Shown piece after piece: positions 48,111 through 57,422 of a stretch of DNA of 64,000 nucleotides. A model generated the notes under the pieces. That model saw only the letters and a program-made list of their open reading frames with translations, had not been told where the DNA came from and ran no database searches. This DNA is from a bacterium (GTDB lineage Bacteria > Desulfobacterota > Binatia > DP-6). Position 1 is the first letter of the stretch; the number at the start of each line of letters is the position of its first letter. Location: the NCBI GenBank assembly GCA_026129405.1, contig JAHCID010000011.1, forward strand, positions 62,001 through 126,000. Direction: 5' to 3'. Made by a program: the position numbers and the translations under genes.

Positions 48111-50562
48111 GCAGCGGCCTCACGACCCGAGCGCCGCAGTCGAGCTCCACGCGCCCGGCCGCCACCACCCGCTCGAAGAGCTGCTCGCCGACGCCGATCG
48201 CCGCCGGCAGGCCGATCTCCGCGCAGCGAATCGCCATGTGCGAGTTCGTGCCGCCGAACCGTGTGACGAGCCCTGCGATGTCCCGGGTGAAGATCCAGTC
48301 GAACCCCGGATCCGCGTTCTCGATGCACACCACCGCGCGCGCCAGCCCGTCGCTGCGGAGCGAGCGGCTGTCCAGCCGGACGACGGCCGCCTCCACGGCC
48401 CGCGCGGTCACGAAGTTCGGCTGACTGCGGTGCGCCGGCACGACGTAGAGGTCGTGCGCGTCGCGCACGAGATGTCCGAGCCGCACGGCATGGCCCACCT
48501 CGGCGCTTCGGCGCCGCAGGGCGATCAGCTCCCGCAGGTACTCGTCGCGATCGCTCACGGAGGGGCTCGTCACCTGATCGGCGATCTCCTCGACGCACAG
48601 CCAGGACAGCTCCTCGCGCGACAGGTCGAGCCCTGCCCCCCAGCGCGCGATCTCTTCGAGGGCGTCAGACAGGTGGCGCGTGAAGACGAACTTCGCGTGC
48701 TCGCGGCCGGTGACCGCCTGGCGCGCGTAGCGCAGCAGCGTGCGGGCGTCGACGCCGTCGAGCCCGGCCTCCTGGAGCAGGGCATCGAGCGCCGCGACCT
48801 CCGCGGGCCCGAGGACGAACGGCGGGCGTGCGAGCTCGCGGGCCCGCGTCCCCGCAGCGGCGAAGAGATCCGGGCGCTGATCGTAGCGCAGCGACGCCAG
48901 ATCGTACGTACCGGGCCGCAGATGGCCGTAGCGCCGGAGAAAGACGTCGGGCGCGAGGGTGCCGCCCAGCACGGCGTCGAAGTCGGCCGTGAGCCGACTC
49001 GTCACCGTCTCGAGCGACGCCTTGAAGGCCGCGAGCCGCTCGGGCGCCAGGGCCTCCCGCTCGACGGCGGAGCGCAGGAGCGCCTCGGCGACGAAGGCGT
49101 GGCGCGCGATCACCGCGAAGGGATGGGTCCCGAGCCGGCGGCATTCCCGCAGGAGAGCCGTGAGGCGCCACGGGCCGGGCTCGCCCGCACCCGCCGCACG
49201 CTGGCGGTACGCCAGGCGCTCGATGCACGCCGTCGCGCGGGCCAGCGTGCCGTCGGGCCCGAGCGACACGCAGCGCCGCGTGAGCGCGGTCAGGCGCGCC
49301 GCATAGTCCACGAGCTCGCCGGCGCGCAGCACACCGGGGTAACGCTCCCGAACCGCGGCGTCGAACCCGAAGTCGCGCACGGTGGTGGCGACGGCGAACT
49401 CGACCTTGTCGTGCAGCTCCGGGTTGGCGGCGAGGCGATCGAGCCAGGCGTCGACGAGACGATCCTCCACCGTACGCTCGAGGCCGCGGGGCAGGAACGA
49501 GTTGAAGCTGTTGCGCACGTCGACGTACGGACGTCCCGCGAGCGAGACCATGAGGCATTCCCCGGGAACCGCACGGTAGCCCATGGCGACGCGGGCCGCG
49601 CGCCAGGTGCGATCGGTCACCAGCCGCCGATAGAGCGAGGTCGCCAGCGGCCGCGGGTGCGTGCCGAGGATCTCCGCGGGATTCCAATCGGGCATCTGCC
49701 CGAGGATCGTGCGGGAACCGGCGATGGCGGCGCGCGGCGCCGAGCGCTCGGCGACGAAGCGCTCGATGCGGCGCAGGGACTCGGAGACGCGGACCGCGAT
49801 GAAGCGATCCCAGGACGCGCAGGCGGCGATGCGACGCACCTGGAGCACGAACACCCGGCCGTCGCGCGTACGCGCGAACTCGATGTCGAGGGGCAAGCGG
49901 CGCCCGCACAGATCCTCGACCTCACGCGCCGTTTCGACCAGCGCGGCGACCCGCTCGGACTCGATGTAGCCGGGGAGCGACTCGTGGTGCACGGACAGGG
50001 TCTTGTTGACGCCCACTCCGCCCGTCACGCGGTCGGTCCGCCCCGATTCGTCGTCGTAGTTGATGACGTAGTACGGGGCGCCGGTGTCGAGCGCGTGGGT
50101 CATGAGAACGCCGCTCAGCACGACGTCCGCGACCATGCGCTGGACCAGCACCTGGTCCTCGCCGCTGCCGCCGTAGGATGCGATCACCTCCTCGACCGCG
50201 GCGCGGACGGCGCCGGCGTCGCTGCCGTCCACTCCGAGACACGAGCGAAAGCTGCCCGCCATGGACGCCCGTACACCGTCCTCGACGCGCGCGCTGGAAC
50301 GAACCGCGAGTGGTGCCCCACCGAAGCGCACCTGGATGGCCGCAACCCAGAACGCGCTCCCGTCGCGCCATGCCCCGACGGTGAAGTGCAGCCCATCGGG
50401 AACCACCGAGCGGCGCAGGAGCGGCCGCAGGCGTTCGAGCGTCTCCGCCTTGCTGCCGAGGACATCGACCGTCCCCGCAAGGCGTGCCGCCGCACCGCCG
50501 CCGCCGCGCGACGCCGACGGCCCCGGATCCGCCTGCCCGGACGCGTGCACCTCGCCCTCCAT
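48103..50562 (-). CDS. PEP-synthase-like L-glutamine kinase (Cj1418-like)
   Basis: About 819 residues. N-terminal ATP-binding region of the PPDK/PEP-synthase fold (DVLGSKAETLERLRPLLRRS, GAPLAVRSSARVEDGVRASM, ASYGGSGEDQVLVQRMVADV, FARTRDGRVFVLQVRRI), a long central region, and a C-terminal phosphohistidine swivel domain with VTRFGGTNSHMAIRCAEIGL, His at about 775. Cj1418 of Campylobacter has this architecture and phosphorylates the amide of L-glutamine. The ATG at 50562 has no Shine-Dalgarno; GTG 50550 has GGAGG five nt before it and fits the predicted sigma-54 start, so it may be the true start. Confidence 0.85.
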   Translation of the reverse strand: MEGEVHASGQADPGPSASRGGGGAAARLAGTVDVLGSKAETLERLRPLLRRSVVPDGLHFTVGAWRDGSAFWVAAIQVRFGGAPLAVRSSARVEDGVRASMAGSFRSCLGVDGSDAGAVRAAVEEVIASYGGSGEDQVLVQRMVADVVLSGVLMTHALDTGAPYYVINYDDESGRTDRVTGGVGVNKTLSVHHESLPGYIESERVAALVETAREVEDLCGRRLPLDIEFARTRDGRVFVLQVRRIAACASWDRFIAVRVSESLRRIERFVAERSAPRAAIAGSRTILGQMPDWNPAEILGTHPRPLATSLYRRLVTDRTWRAARVAMGYRAVPGECLMVSLAGRPYVDVRNSFNSFLPRGLERTVEDRLVDAWLDRLAANPELHDKVEFAVATTVRDFGFDAAVRERYPGVLRAGELVDYAARLTALTRRCVSLGPDGTLARATACIERLAYRQRAAGAGEPGPWRLTALLRECRRLGTHPFAVIARHAFVAEALLRSAVEREALAPERLAAFKASLETVTSRLTADFDAVLGGTLAPDVFLRRYGHLRPGTYDLASLRYDQRPDLFAAAGTRARELARPPFVLGPAEVAALDALLQEAGLDGVDARTLLRYARQAVTGREHAKFVFTRHLSDALEEIARWGAGLDLSREELSWLCVEEIADQVTSPSVSDRDEYLRELIALRRRSAEVGHAVRLGHLVRDAHDLYVVPAHRSQPNFVTARAVEAAVVRLDSRSLRSDGLARAVVCIENADPGFDWIFTRDIAGLVTRFGGTNSHMAIRCAEIGLPAAIGVGEQLFERVVAAGRVELDCGARVVRPLRG

Positions 50563-50579
50563 GCGTCGGCCCCGAGCCG

Positions 50580-50595
50580 AGCAAGGCGGGTGCCA
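50580..50595 (-). promoter_or_regulatory. Sigma-54 promoter for the phosphoramidate operon
   Basis: Minus-strand TGGCAC-N5-TTGCT is a full consensus match. The predicted start near 50569 gives a 19-nt leader to GTG 50550, containing GGAGG. Confidence 0.75.
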
Positions 50596-50667
50596 GCATG
50601 CGCGATCGCGCCGGCGGGACCGGGTCGTGGCAGCGACACGCGGCCGGGAAGAGGATCCCGTCACGAG

Positions 50668-50681
50668 GTCATCGCGTTGAC
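50668..50681. promoter_or_regulatory. FleQ-like activator box between divergent genes
   Basis: GTCATCGCGTTGAC is an exact GTCA-N6-TGAC box, 72 nt from the minus core at 50595 and 43 nt from the plus core at 50725. Confidence 0.5.
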
Positions 50682-50724
50682 GCGCGGCCCGCGGCCGCAT
50701 GCCCGCGGGCCAGGCGTGAGCGCG

Positions 50725-50740
50725 CGGCATGTCGCTTGCT
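50725..50740 (+). promoter_or_regulatory. Sigma-54 promoter for the zinc-finger gene
   Basis: CGGCATG-N4-TTGCT, identical in all 16 bases to the element at 40436-40451. The predicted start near 50751 leaves a 65-nt leader. Confidence 0.6.
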
Positions 50741-50815
50741 CCGCTCGGCGACCGACTGGGATGGCGTCGACTGCCGGCACGTGGGCGGCAGGGCCGAAGG
50801 CCGGAGGAGGATGGG

Positions 50816-51211
50816 ATGAGCGTCCGCTGCAACCGCTGCGCCCACGAGGCGAAGAACCTGCCCGAGCTCGCCGCCCACGTCCGCACCGAGCACCTGAGCC
50901 CGCGCGCCGCCCGGCTCGCCGCCGAGCGCGACGGCACGCTGGCGCCGCGTCCGAAGGGCGGCAAGCCCGGCGAGTCGAAGGCCCTCACGGAGCTGCGCAG
51001 CCTCATGGCGAACGGCCGCGAGGGCAGCGTCGCGCGCAGCACCGGCGCCGGGTTCGTCGACACGGGCGAACGTCAGGCCTGCGAGTCGTGCGGACGCCTC
51101 GACGTGCTGCGCCCGGTCGCACGCAGCTCGTGGAGCCTCGACCCGACGCGGCGCACGGCCCTCGTCTGCCCGATCTGTGCGGGCGCCGGCGCGCCGCCGC
51201 CGGCGGCATGA
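50816..51211 (+). CDS. Small protein with C2H2-type and CxxC-pair zinc sites
   Basis: 131 residues, ATG 50816 behind GGAGGAGG. The N-terminus has Cys5, Cys8, His21 and His26 in a CX2C-X12-HX4H pattern (MSVRCNRCAHEAKNLPELAA, then HVRTEH), and the C-terminus has Cys89, Cys92, Cys118 and Cys121 (CESC...CPIC), which should form a second zinc site. A basic, Gly/Lys-rich linker joins them. Not a known flagellar protein. The sigma-54 promoter identical to that of the radical-SAM genes suggests shared control. A nucleic-acid-binding role is plausible but unproven. Confidence 0.75.
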   Translation: MSVRCNRCAHEAKNLPELAAHVRTEHLSPRAARLAAERDGTLAPRPKGGKPGESKALTELRSLMANGREGSVARSTGAGFVDTGERQACESCGRLDVLRPVARSSWSLDPTRRTALVCPICAGAGAPPPAA

Positions 51212-51256
51212 GCCGCCCGGCCGCCTTGCCATTCCGCGCCGGGTCGAGCCACATGC

Positions 51257-51997
51257 GTGCGCATGTCCTCCGCCCCGACGCCCGATCTCCGGACCGCCTC
51301 CGTCGACTACCGCTGCGGCGACGACGTCCTCGAAGCCTACGTGGTCACGCACGCCGACGGCTCCCCCCGTCCCACGGTCCTCGTCTGCCACGACTGGAGC
51401 GGCCAGAACGGCGGCATCCGTGCGATCGCCGAGCGTGTCGCGGCGCTCGGCTACACCGCCGTCGCGCTCGACAACTACGGCAAGGGCGTGCGCGGCGCGG
51501 AGACGGCGGACAACACGCACCTCCTGACGCCGCTGCTCGCCGACCGTGCCCTCCTGCGCCGCCGCCTCCTCGCCGGCGTCGACTTCGCCCGCACCCAGGC
51601 CGCCGTCGATCCCGAGCGGGTCGCCGCCATCGGCTACTGCTTCGGCGGCCTCTGCGTCCTCGACCTCGCCCGTGCCGGCGCCCCCCTGCGCGGCGTGGTC
51701 AGCTTCCACGGCATCTTCGCGCCGCCGAGCCTGGGGCCGCAGGGCCCGATCGCGAGCAGGGTGCTGGTGCTGCACGGCTGGGACGACCCGCTGGCCCAGC
51801 CCGCCGACGTGCTCGCGCTGGCCGCCGAGCTCACCGCCGCCGGCGCCGACTGGCAGCTCCACGCCTACGGCCACACGCTGCACGCCTTCACGTTCCCCGG
51901 CGCCGCCTCCCCGGAGAAGGGCCTCGCCTACCACGCCGACGCCGAGCGGCGCTCGTGGGCGGCGATGCGCGCGTTCCTGGCCGAGGTGCTGGCGTAG
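51257..51997 (+). CDS. Dienelactone hydrolase family protein
   Basis: 246 residues. Alpha/beta hydrolase of the DLH type: the catalytic triad is Cys128 in AAIGYCFGGLCVLDLA, Asp176 in VLVLHGWDDPLAQP and His209 in GHTLHAFTFPGA. PRPTVLVCHDWSGQNGGIRA and VALDNYGKGVRG are also family-typical. No signal peptide. The start may be GTG 51257 or ATG 51263; no good Shine-Dalgarno for either. The substrate is unknown. Confidence 0.88.
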   Translation: MRMSSAPTPDLRTASVDYRCGDDVLEAYVVTHADGSPRPTVLVCHDWSGQNGGIRAIAERVAALGYTAVALDNYGKGVRGAETADNTHLLTPLLADRALLRRRLLAGVDFARTQAAVDPERVAAIGYCFGGLCVLDLARAGAPLRGVVSFHGIFAPPSLGPQGPIASRVLVLHGWDDPLAQPADVLALAAELTAAGADWQLHAYGHTLHAFTFPGAASPEKGLAYHADAERRSWAAMRAFLAEVLA

Positions 51998-52014
51998 CCG
52001 CGCGCGAGCAGCCG

Positions 52015-52884
52015 ATGGACGCGCCCAGGTCCTGGCGCGTCCGCGCCGAGCTGCTGCGGCTGGCGCTGCGCAGTCGCGTCTCCCGCCGAGCCGCCGTCGA
52101 CCCCGCGTGCCCTACCGTCGTCACCATGACGACGCATCGGGCGCGGCTCGCGTCGGTGCACCTGGCACTGGAATCCATCGCCCGCGGCACGGTGCGGCCG
52201 GGCCGACTGCTGCTCTGGATCGACGACCCCGCGCTGCTGGCGGCGCTGCCCGGGTCGTGGCGGCGGCTCGAGCGGCGCGGCGTCGAGATCCTCCCCGCCG
52301 CGCGCGAGGGCGTGCACACGAAGTGGTTCCCGTACGTCCACGGCGCCGACCGGCACACGCGCCCGCTCGTCACCGCCGACGACGACATGATCTACCCGCC
52401 GGGGTGGCTCGCCGGCCTCGTCGCCGCGCACCGCCGTCACCCGGGCGACGTGCTCTGCTACCGCGCGCACCGCATGCGCTTCGACGGCGAAGCGCTCGCG
52501 CCCTACCCCACCTGGGGACCTTGCCGCGACGGCGTCGCGACCATCGCCAACTTCGGCACCTCGGTCTCCGGCCAGCTCTTCCCGCCGCACCTGCTCGACG
52601 CGATCGCCGGCGCCGGCACCGGCTTTCGCGACCGCTGCCCGCACGCCGACGACGTCTGGCTCCATCACTGTGCGCTGCGCGCCGGCGCGCGGGTGCGCCA
52701 GATCGTGCCGGAGCCGATCCACTTCGAGTTCATCCCCCGCACCCAGGACGTGGCGCTCCACCGCACGAACTTCTCGCGCGACAACGACCTGCAGATCGCG
52801 GCCACGTACGACGCGGCGGATCTGGCGCGTGTCCGCGCGGCGGTGCCGGAGGCGGACGCGGCACGGGCGGGCGCGGTCGCGTGA
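52015..52884 (+). CDS. Glycosyltransferase, GT2-like
   Basis: 289 residues from ATG 52015. TVVTMTTHRARLASVHLALE, GRLLLWIDDPALLAALPGSW, and the metal-binding acidic motif VTADDDMIYPPGWLAGLVAA, followed by CPHADDVWLHHCALRAGARV, which resembles the acidic, substrate-site part of such enzymes. LPS/surface glycan transferases of the DUF-type glycosyltransferase group look like this. It follows the hydrolase by 17 nt on the same strand. Confidence 0.75.
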   Translation: MDAPRSWRVRAELLRLALRSRVSRRAAVDPACPTVVTMTTHRARLASVHLALESIARGTVRPGRLLLWIDDPALLAALPGSWRRLERRGVEILPAAREGVHTKWFPYVHGADRHTRPLVTADDDMIYPPGWLAGLVAAHRRHPGDVLCYRAHRMRFDGEALAPYPTWGPCRDGVATIANFGTSVSGQLFPPHLLDAIAGAGTGFRDRCPHADDVWLHHCALRAGARVRQIVPEPIHFEFIPRTQDVALHRTNFSRDNDLQIAATYDAADLARVRAAVPEADAARAGAVA

Positions 52885-53179
52885 GCGCGGGCCTGCGGCT
52901 CTGCCGGGCTACTCCGCGCCCGAGCGCCGCATGTCGGAGATGCCCCGGGCGGCGGTACCGCCGTGCGACGCGCGGACGGAGGCCGCGCCGCATCAGGTCG
53001 GCGCCCTCGGGCGCTGGAACCTCGCCGTCGAGATCGACGCGACCACCAGCTACCCGCGGTGGGACGGCCGGCCGACTACGGGCACATCGTCGCGACGCTC
53101 GTCCCGGTCGCGCCCTCGTGACCTTGCGCGATCGCTTTCTCCTTCCGTCCCGCCGTCCCGATGTCGTACACCGCCGCCC

Positions 53180-55071
53180 ATGCGGACCGCCCTCGCCGGC
53201 GCCATGCTGGCGCTCTGCCTCGCCGTCGCACCCGCCCGGGCCCAGCCCACCACCGACGCCTGGGGCGGCTTCACCGGCGTCGCCACCACCGCCACCGGGC
53301 GCTTCCGCACCGCCCAGATCGACGGCACCTGGTGGCTGCTCACGCCCGACGGCCACGGCTTCTTCTCGTCGGGCATCGTCGGCGTGCGCGTGCTCGGCGA
53401 CTACGCGCCGACGATCGGCACGGCGCCGTACCAGGACAACGTCCTCGCCCGCTACGGCAGCGAGGTCGCCTGGGCCACCGCGGCGCTGGCCCGGCTGCAG
53501 GCCGTCGGCGCGACCACGATCGGATCGTGGAGCCGCTACGATCTCTTCGTCGGGGTGATGGCCTACACGCCGATCCTCGGCTTCGCGCAGCATGCGCCGG
53601 CGGTGCCCGGCGTCGCGCCGGGGCTGACGGGGCAGCCCGTGCGCGACTACTTCGCGCCGGCGTTCGCGGCGGGCGCGGCGATCGAGGCGCAGAACGCGCT
53701 CTCCTGTGCGACCGATCCGTGGTGCATCGGCGTCTTCACCGACAACGAGCTCGGCTGGGGACCCGGCGTCGCGCTCACCCTGCCGCTCTTCGACGCCTAC
53801 TTCCGCCTGCCCGCGGGCGCGCCCGGCAAGCTCGCGCTCCAGGCCCACCTCGCGAGCCACTACGGCGGCGAGGTCGCCGCGTTCAACGCCGACTTCGGCC
53901 TGTCGCTCGCGAGCTTCGCCGACGTGCAGGCGATGACGACGCTGGTCGCCGACTGGAACACCGACGGGCCCGGCCGCCAGGCGGTGCGGCGTGCCTTCAC
54001 CGGCGTGGTCGCCGCGCGCTACTTCCAGGTGGCGCACGACGCGCTCCGCGCCGTCGAGCCGTCGATGCTGATCCTGGGCGCGCGCTTCCTCTCCTACAGC
54101 ACGCCGCCGCAGGTGGTGGCGGCGGCGGCGCCGTGGGTCGACGTCATGAGCACCAACTACTACGAGCTGCTGCCGGACTGGTTCGCGCTCTCGCAGACCA
54201 TCGCCCAGAACGCCGGCTTCATTCCCGCGGCGCGCATGTTCGACGACGTCGACACCATCTACGCGTTGGCGGGCAAGCCGATTCTCATCAGCGAGTTCGG
54301 CTACCGCTCCGCCGAGTCCGACCTGCCGAACACCTTCCCGCCCTTCTACCCGACGCTGCCGACGCAGAGCGCGCGCGCCGACGCCTTCGCGCGCTACTTC
54401 CGCCGCGCGCTCCAGCGCCCGTACGTCGTCGGCACGCACTGGTTCAAGCACGCCGACCAGCCGATCGAGGGCCGCAACGACGGCGAGGACAACAACTGGG
54501 GCATCGTCGACCTGCACGACGACCCCTACGTCGCCGTCGGCGATCGCATGCGTCTCCTGCACGACGGCGCCGCGCCGCGCCGCGCGCTCGTCCCCGGCGG
54601 CACCGACCCGCGCGCGGAATGCCTCGTCGAGTGGGCGGCGACGGCGCCGTCGGCGATGCGCGTGAAGGCCGGCGTCGCGCTGCCGACCGGCAAGCTCACC
54701 TGCACCGACGGCGACCCACCTGCGACCTCGACGGCGTCTCGGGCCAGTGCGTGATCGAGCTGGCCCCGTGCGCGCCGACGGCGGACGGGCGTCTCGCCGC
54801 ATGTGCGCCCGCGAGCCTCACCTCGGCCGTGCTGGTGAAGCCCAAGGCAGCCAAGGCGCCGGCGCTCGCGGCGGCGCTGTCGGCGAGCCTCGGCTCGCTC
54901 GTCGGCCTGGCGGTGCCGGGCACGGCGCCCACCACGTGCGGGGCGGCGGTGCAGGTGGTGCTGCCGCTCGGCACGAAGAAGCGCGCCAAGCAGGCGATCG
55001 TCACGCGGGCGTACGCCGGCACGCGGCGCGACGTCGACCGGCTGACGCTGGTGTGCGAGCGAGCACTCTAG
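53180..55071 (+). CDS. Secreted GH50-like glycoside hydrolase with C-terminal extension, with frameshift
   Basis: Signal peptide MRTALAGAMLALCLAVAPARA (residues 1-21). A clan-A TIM barrel follows: acid/base Glu190 in CIGVFTDNELGWG, nucleophile Glu372 in PILISEFGYRS, and HWFKHADQPIEGRNDGEDNN with WGIVDLHDDP, as in GH50 beta-agarases. At 54715-54717 one C appears lost; the next frame continues TCDLDGVSGQCVIELAPCAP and a segment ending VDRLTLVCERAL at 55071, giving a length two bases over a multiple of three, as expected. The stop shares CTAG with the convergent gene. Agarase activity is not implied. Confidence 0.78.
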
Positions 55072-57422
55072 CCGGCGCGCAGCGGCAGCAGCGCCCGGAC
55101 GAGGCGCAGCGTGCGCACGATGCTGCGCGCGCATTCCCGCGGCAGCGCGCCGCGGGCGGCAGCGCGACACGCAGGGCCTGATGTGCCCGAGACGGAGCAC
55201 GCGGCCGGGCTGCGCGGCCAGGCCCTCGGCGCGGCGCAGCCCGCGCTCCACGGCCGGCGGCCGCGGCGCGCCCGCGCAGGCCGGCGCCGACCACGCCGCC
55301 GCCAGCGCGCAGCGCGCCGCGCCGCCGCCGCGCAGGTCGGCGCAGGCGCCGAGCGCCGGCGACAGGCGCTCGAGCGGGTGCCCCGCTCGTCGGGCGGCGG
55401 CGGGGGTGGGCCGGGTGGCCCAGCGGGCGGCCCCACGGGCGGCTCGGGCGGCTGCGAAGGCGTCGTCCGCTGGAGGGTGAACGAGCACGCGAGCGGGCTC
55501 GGCGCCGCGCAGGGCACGCCGTCGCTCCCGAGCGGCTGGACCGTCAGCGCGGCGTCGCCGCGGATGGTCTCGGCGTGTCCGATCCGATCCTCCCAGATGG
55601 TCGCGGTCCAGGTCTGCGTGAGCGCGAGGGTCGACGACGAGCACGCGAGCGGCACCGGCGCGTCGAGCGCGAGCACGCCGCGCATCGGCTCCTCGCCGGC
55701 GGCAGGTGCCCGCAGCGTGAACCCGTCGACCTCGGCGGAGGCCGGGCCCGCGTCGCAGCCGACGGTCCCCCTCGTCCGATACGTCGGGAAGCCCACCCCC
55801 GGCCCGAGGCTGTAGTCCACGCTCACCTCGGTGCAACGCGACGGAGCGATCTCCACCCGACCCGTGGCGCAGTCCTGCGTCAGGCGTACGTCCTCGCTGC
55901 TCCAGCGGATCTCGGCCCAGGTGAAGCCGCCGAGCGAGCACCACCCGAAGAGATCCCAGCTTCCCTGCACGTCGATGGCGTCGCAGGCGAGCGCCGAGGT
56001 GCAGTCGTCGCGACAGCTGAGCCCCCACGCGGGGGCGGCGGGATCGCAGACCTCGCTCGGGTCGATGACGGCGTTGCCGCACGCGGTGGCGGTGCAGTTG
56101 CGGTCACAGCCGTCGCCGTCGATCGCGTTGCCGTCGTCGCACTGCTCGCCCGCGTCGACGACGCCGTCGCCGCACGGTGCCTGGGCGCCGGTGGCGGCGG
56201 ACACGAGCACGGCGGCGGCGACGGGGTCCCAGGAGTCCGCCTGGCCGGAATAGTGCTCGCCGGTGACGACGAGCGTGCCGTCCGCTACCGGCGCGACGAA
56301 CCGTGCCGCAGGCCCGCTCGTCCAGCGGCGAGGGGGCAGGAGATCGTCGCGGAAGAAGCGCAGGGTGCCGTCGTCGCCGCGCAGACGCGCCAGCGCAGCC
56401 AGGCCGCCCGTCACGCGCCGGGCGACCGACCCGACCACCAGCACGTCGCCATCCGGCAGCCCGACCACGGAACGGTTCCAGTCCCACGTGTCCATGCCGC
56501 CATCCATGCTCCAGCGCCAGCGCTCGCGCCCCGTGTCCGCGTCGAGCGCGAGGACGCCGAGGTCCGCGGCGCGCTCGTACGGCGGGCTGCCCGGCAGCAG
56601 CAGGGTTCCATCCGGGGCGACCACCACGCTCGAGCCGACGAGGATGTCCGGCCACCAGGACGTGTACGGGAACCGCCACCGCTCCACTCCCGTCGTCGCC
56701 TCGAGCGATACCACGCCGCCGTCCGGGTTGGCCGCGCGGGCGAGCAGATGGCCGGCGCGGTCGAGTCCGAGCACCCGCAGCGTCCCGATATCCGCCCGTG
56801 ACAGCTCCGTCCCGTCGCCGGCGTCCAGCCGAACGAGCGTCCGGATGCCCGTGTAGTCGCCCCAGAGCTCAACGACGACGACGCCGGAACCGATGCCGAC
56901 GAACGTCACGGTGACCTGGTCGAACGCCCGCGCCCAAACCTCCTCGCCCGTGTCGCCGTCGAGGCGGGACACGACCTCACCGGAGGCGGCGATCACGGCG
57001 CCTCCGTGGAGGGCCCACGCGCGGCGCGGATACCGCCAGCGCTCGACGCCGGTCGCGCCGTCGAGGCGAACGGCAAACTGCGTCGCGTACTCCCGGACCT
57101 CGCAGGCCCACGTGTCCGCGCCGACGATCGGGTCGCCGCCGATGACGCCGACGATCCCGCCCGAGGCGCAGCCGCCCCCGCCGTCCAGCCCCCAGGTCCA
57201 TCGGGGCATGCCGCTGGCGACGTCGAGGGTCTGGACGCGCAGCGTGCGAGCGCGCTCCGAGCAGGACGGACGGTCGAGGTACGGCACGAATACGTCCCCA
57301 CCCGCCGTCGCCGGCGGCCCGGCCGCATAGCTGCAGCCTTCGGCCGGCTGCGGCGCATCCCACTGCCACGCGAGCACGGGGGACGCGAGAGCGAGCACCA
57401 ACGTAACCGCGCAACGGAGCAC
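55068..57422 (-). CDS. Secreted PQQ-propeller/cysteine-rich repeat protein
   Basis: From GTG 57422: signal peptide (MLRCAVTLVLALASPVLA), a PQQ-type beta-propeller with repeated blade ends (GVERWRYP, GEEVWARAF, GVERWRFPYTS, GRERWRWSM), then two cysteine-rich repeats of the DUF4215/Myxococcus type (GDGVVDAGEQCDDGNAIDGD, CGNAVIDPSEVCDPAAPAWG). The C-terminal part, 55385 to about 55160, reads better in another frame (LSPALGACADLRGGGAARCA), returning to the first frame for ALPRECARSIVRTLRLVRAL, so two compensating indels are likely. An ATG at 57512 is an alternative start. Confidence 0.72.
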   Translation of the reverse strand: MLRCAVTLVLALASPVLAWQWDAPQPAEGCSYAAGPPATAGGDVFVPYLDRPSCSERARTLRVQTLDVASGMPRWTWGLDGGGGCASGGIVGVIGGDPIVGADTWACEVREYATQFAVRLDGATGVERWRYPRRAWALHGGAVIAASGEVVSRLDGDTGEEVWARAFDQVTVTFVGIGSGVVVVELWGDYTGIRTLVRLDAGDGTELSRADIGTLRVLGLDRAGHLLARAANPDGGVVSLEATTGVERWRFPYTSWWPDILVGSSVVVAPDGTLLLPGSPPYERAADLGVLALDADTGRERWRWSMDGGMDTWDWNRSVVGLPDGDVLVVGSVARRVTGGLAALARLRGDDGTLRFFRDDLLPPRRWTSGPAARFVAPVADGTLVVTGEHYSGQADSWDPVAAAVLVSAATGAQAPCGDGVVDAGEQCDDGNAIDGDGCDRNCTATACGNAVIDPSEVCDPAAPAWGLSCRDDCTSALACDAIDVQGSWDLFGWCSLGGFTWAEIRWSSEDVRLTQDCATGRVEIAPSRCTEVSVDYSLGPGVGFPTYRTRGTVGCDAGPASAEVDGFTLRAPAAGEEPMRGVLALDAPVPLACSSSTLALTQTWTATIWEDRIGHAETIRGDAALTVQPLGSDGVPCAAPSPLACSFTLQRTTPSQPPEPPVGPPAGPPGPPPPPPDERGTRSSACRRRSAPAPTCAAAARRAARWRRRGRRRPARARRGRRPWSAGCAAPRAWPRSPAACSVSGTSGPACRAAARGALPRECARSIVRTLRLVRALLPLRAG

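Noticed and set aside
48103-50562. Phosphoenolpyruvate synthase or PPDK
   Set aside because: The fold is shared, but the swivel motif GGTNSHMAI differs from the usual GGxTCHAA form and the operon context is not central metabolism.
52931-53121. Short plus-strand ORF (MSEMPRAAVPPCDARTEAAP...) that would end PADYGHIVATLVPVAPS if one base were added near 53065
   Set aside because: No domain, no good ribosome site and a frameshift needed; may be a remnant or a small gene but not supportable here.
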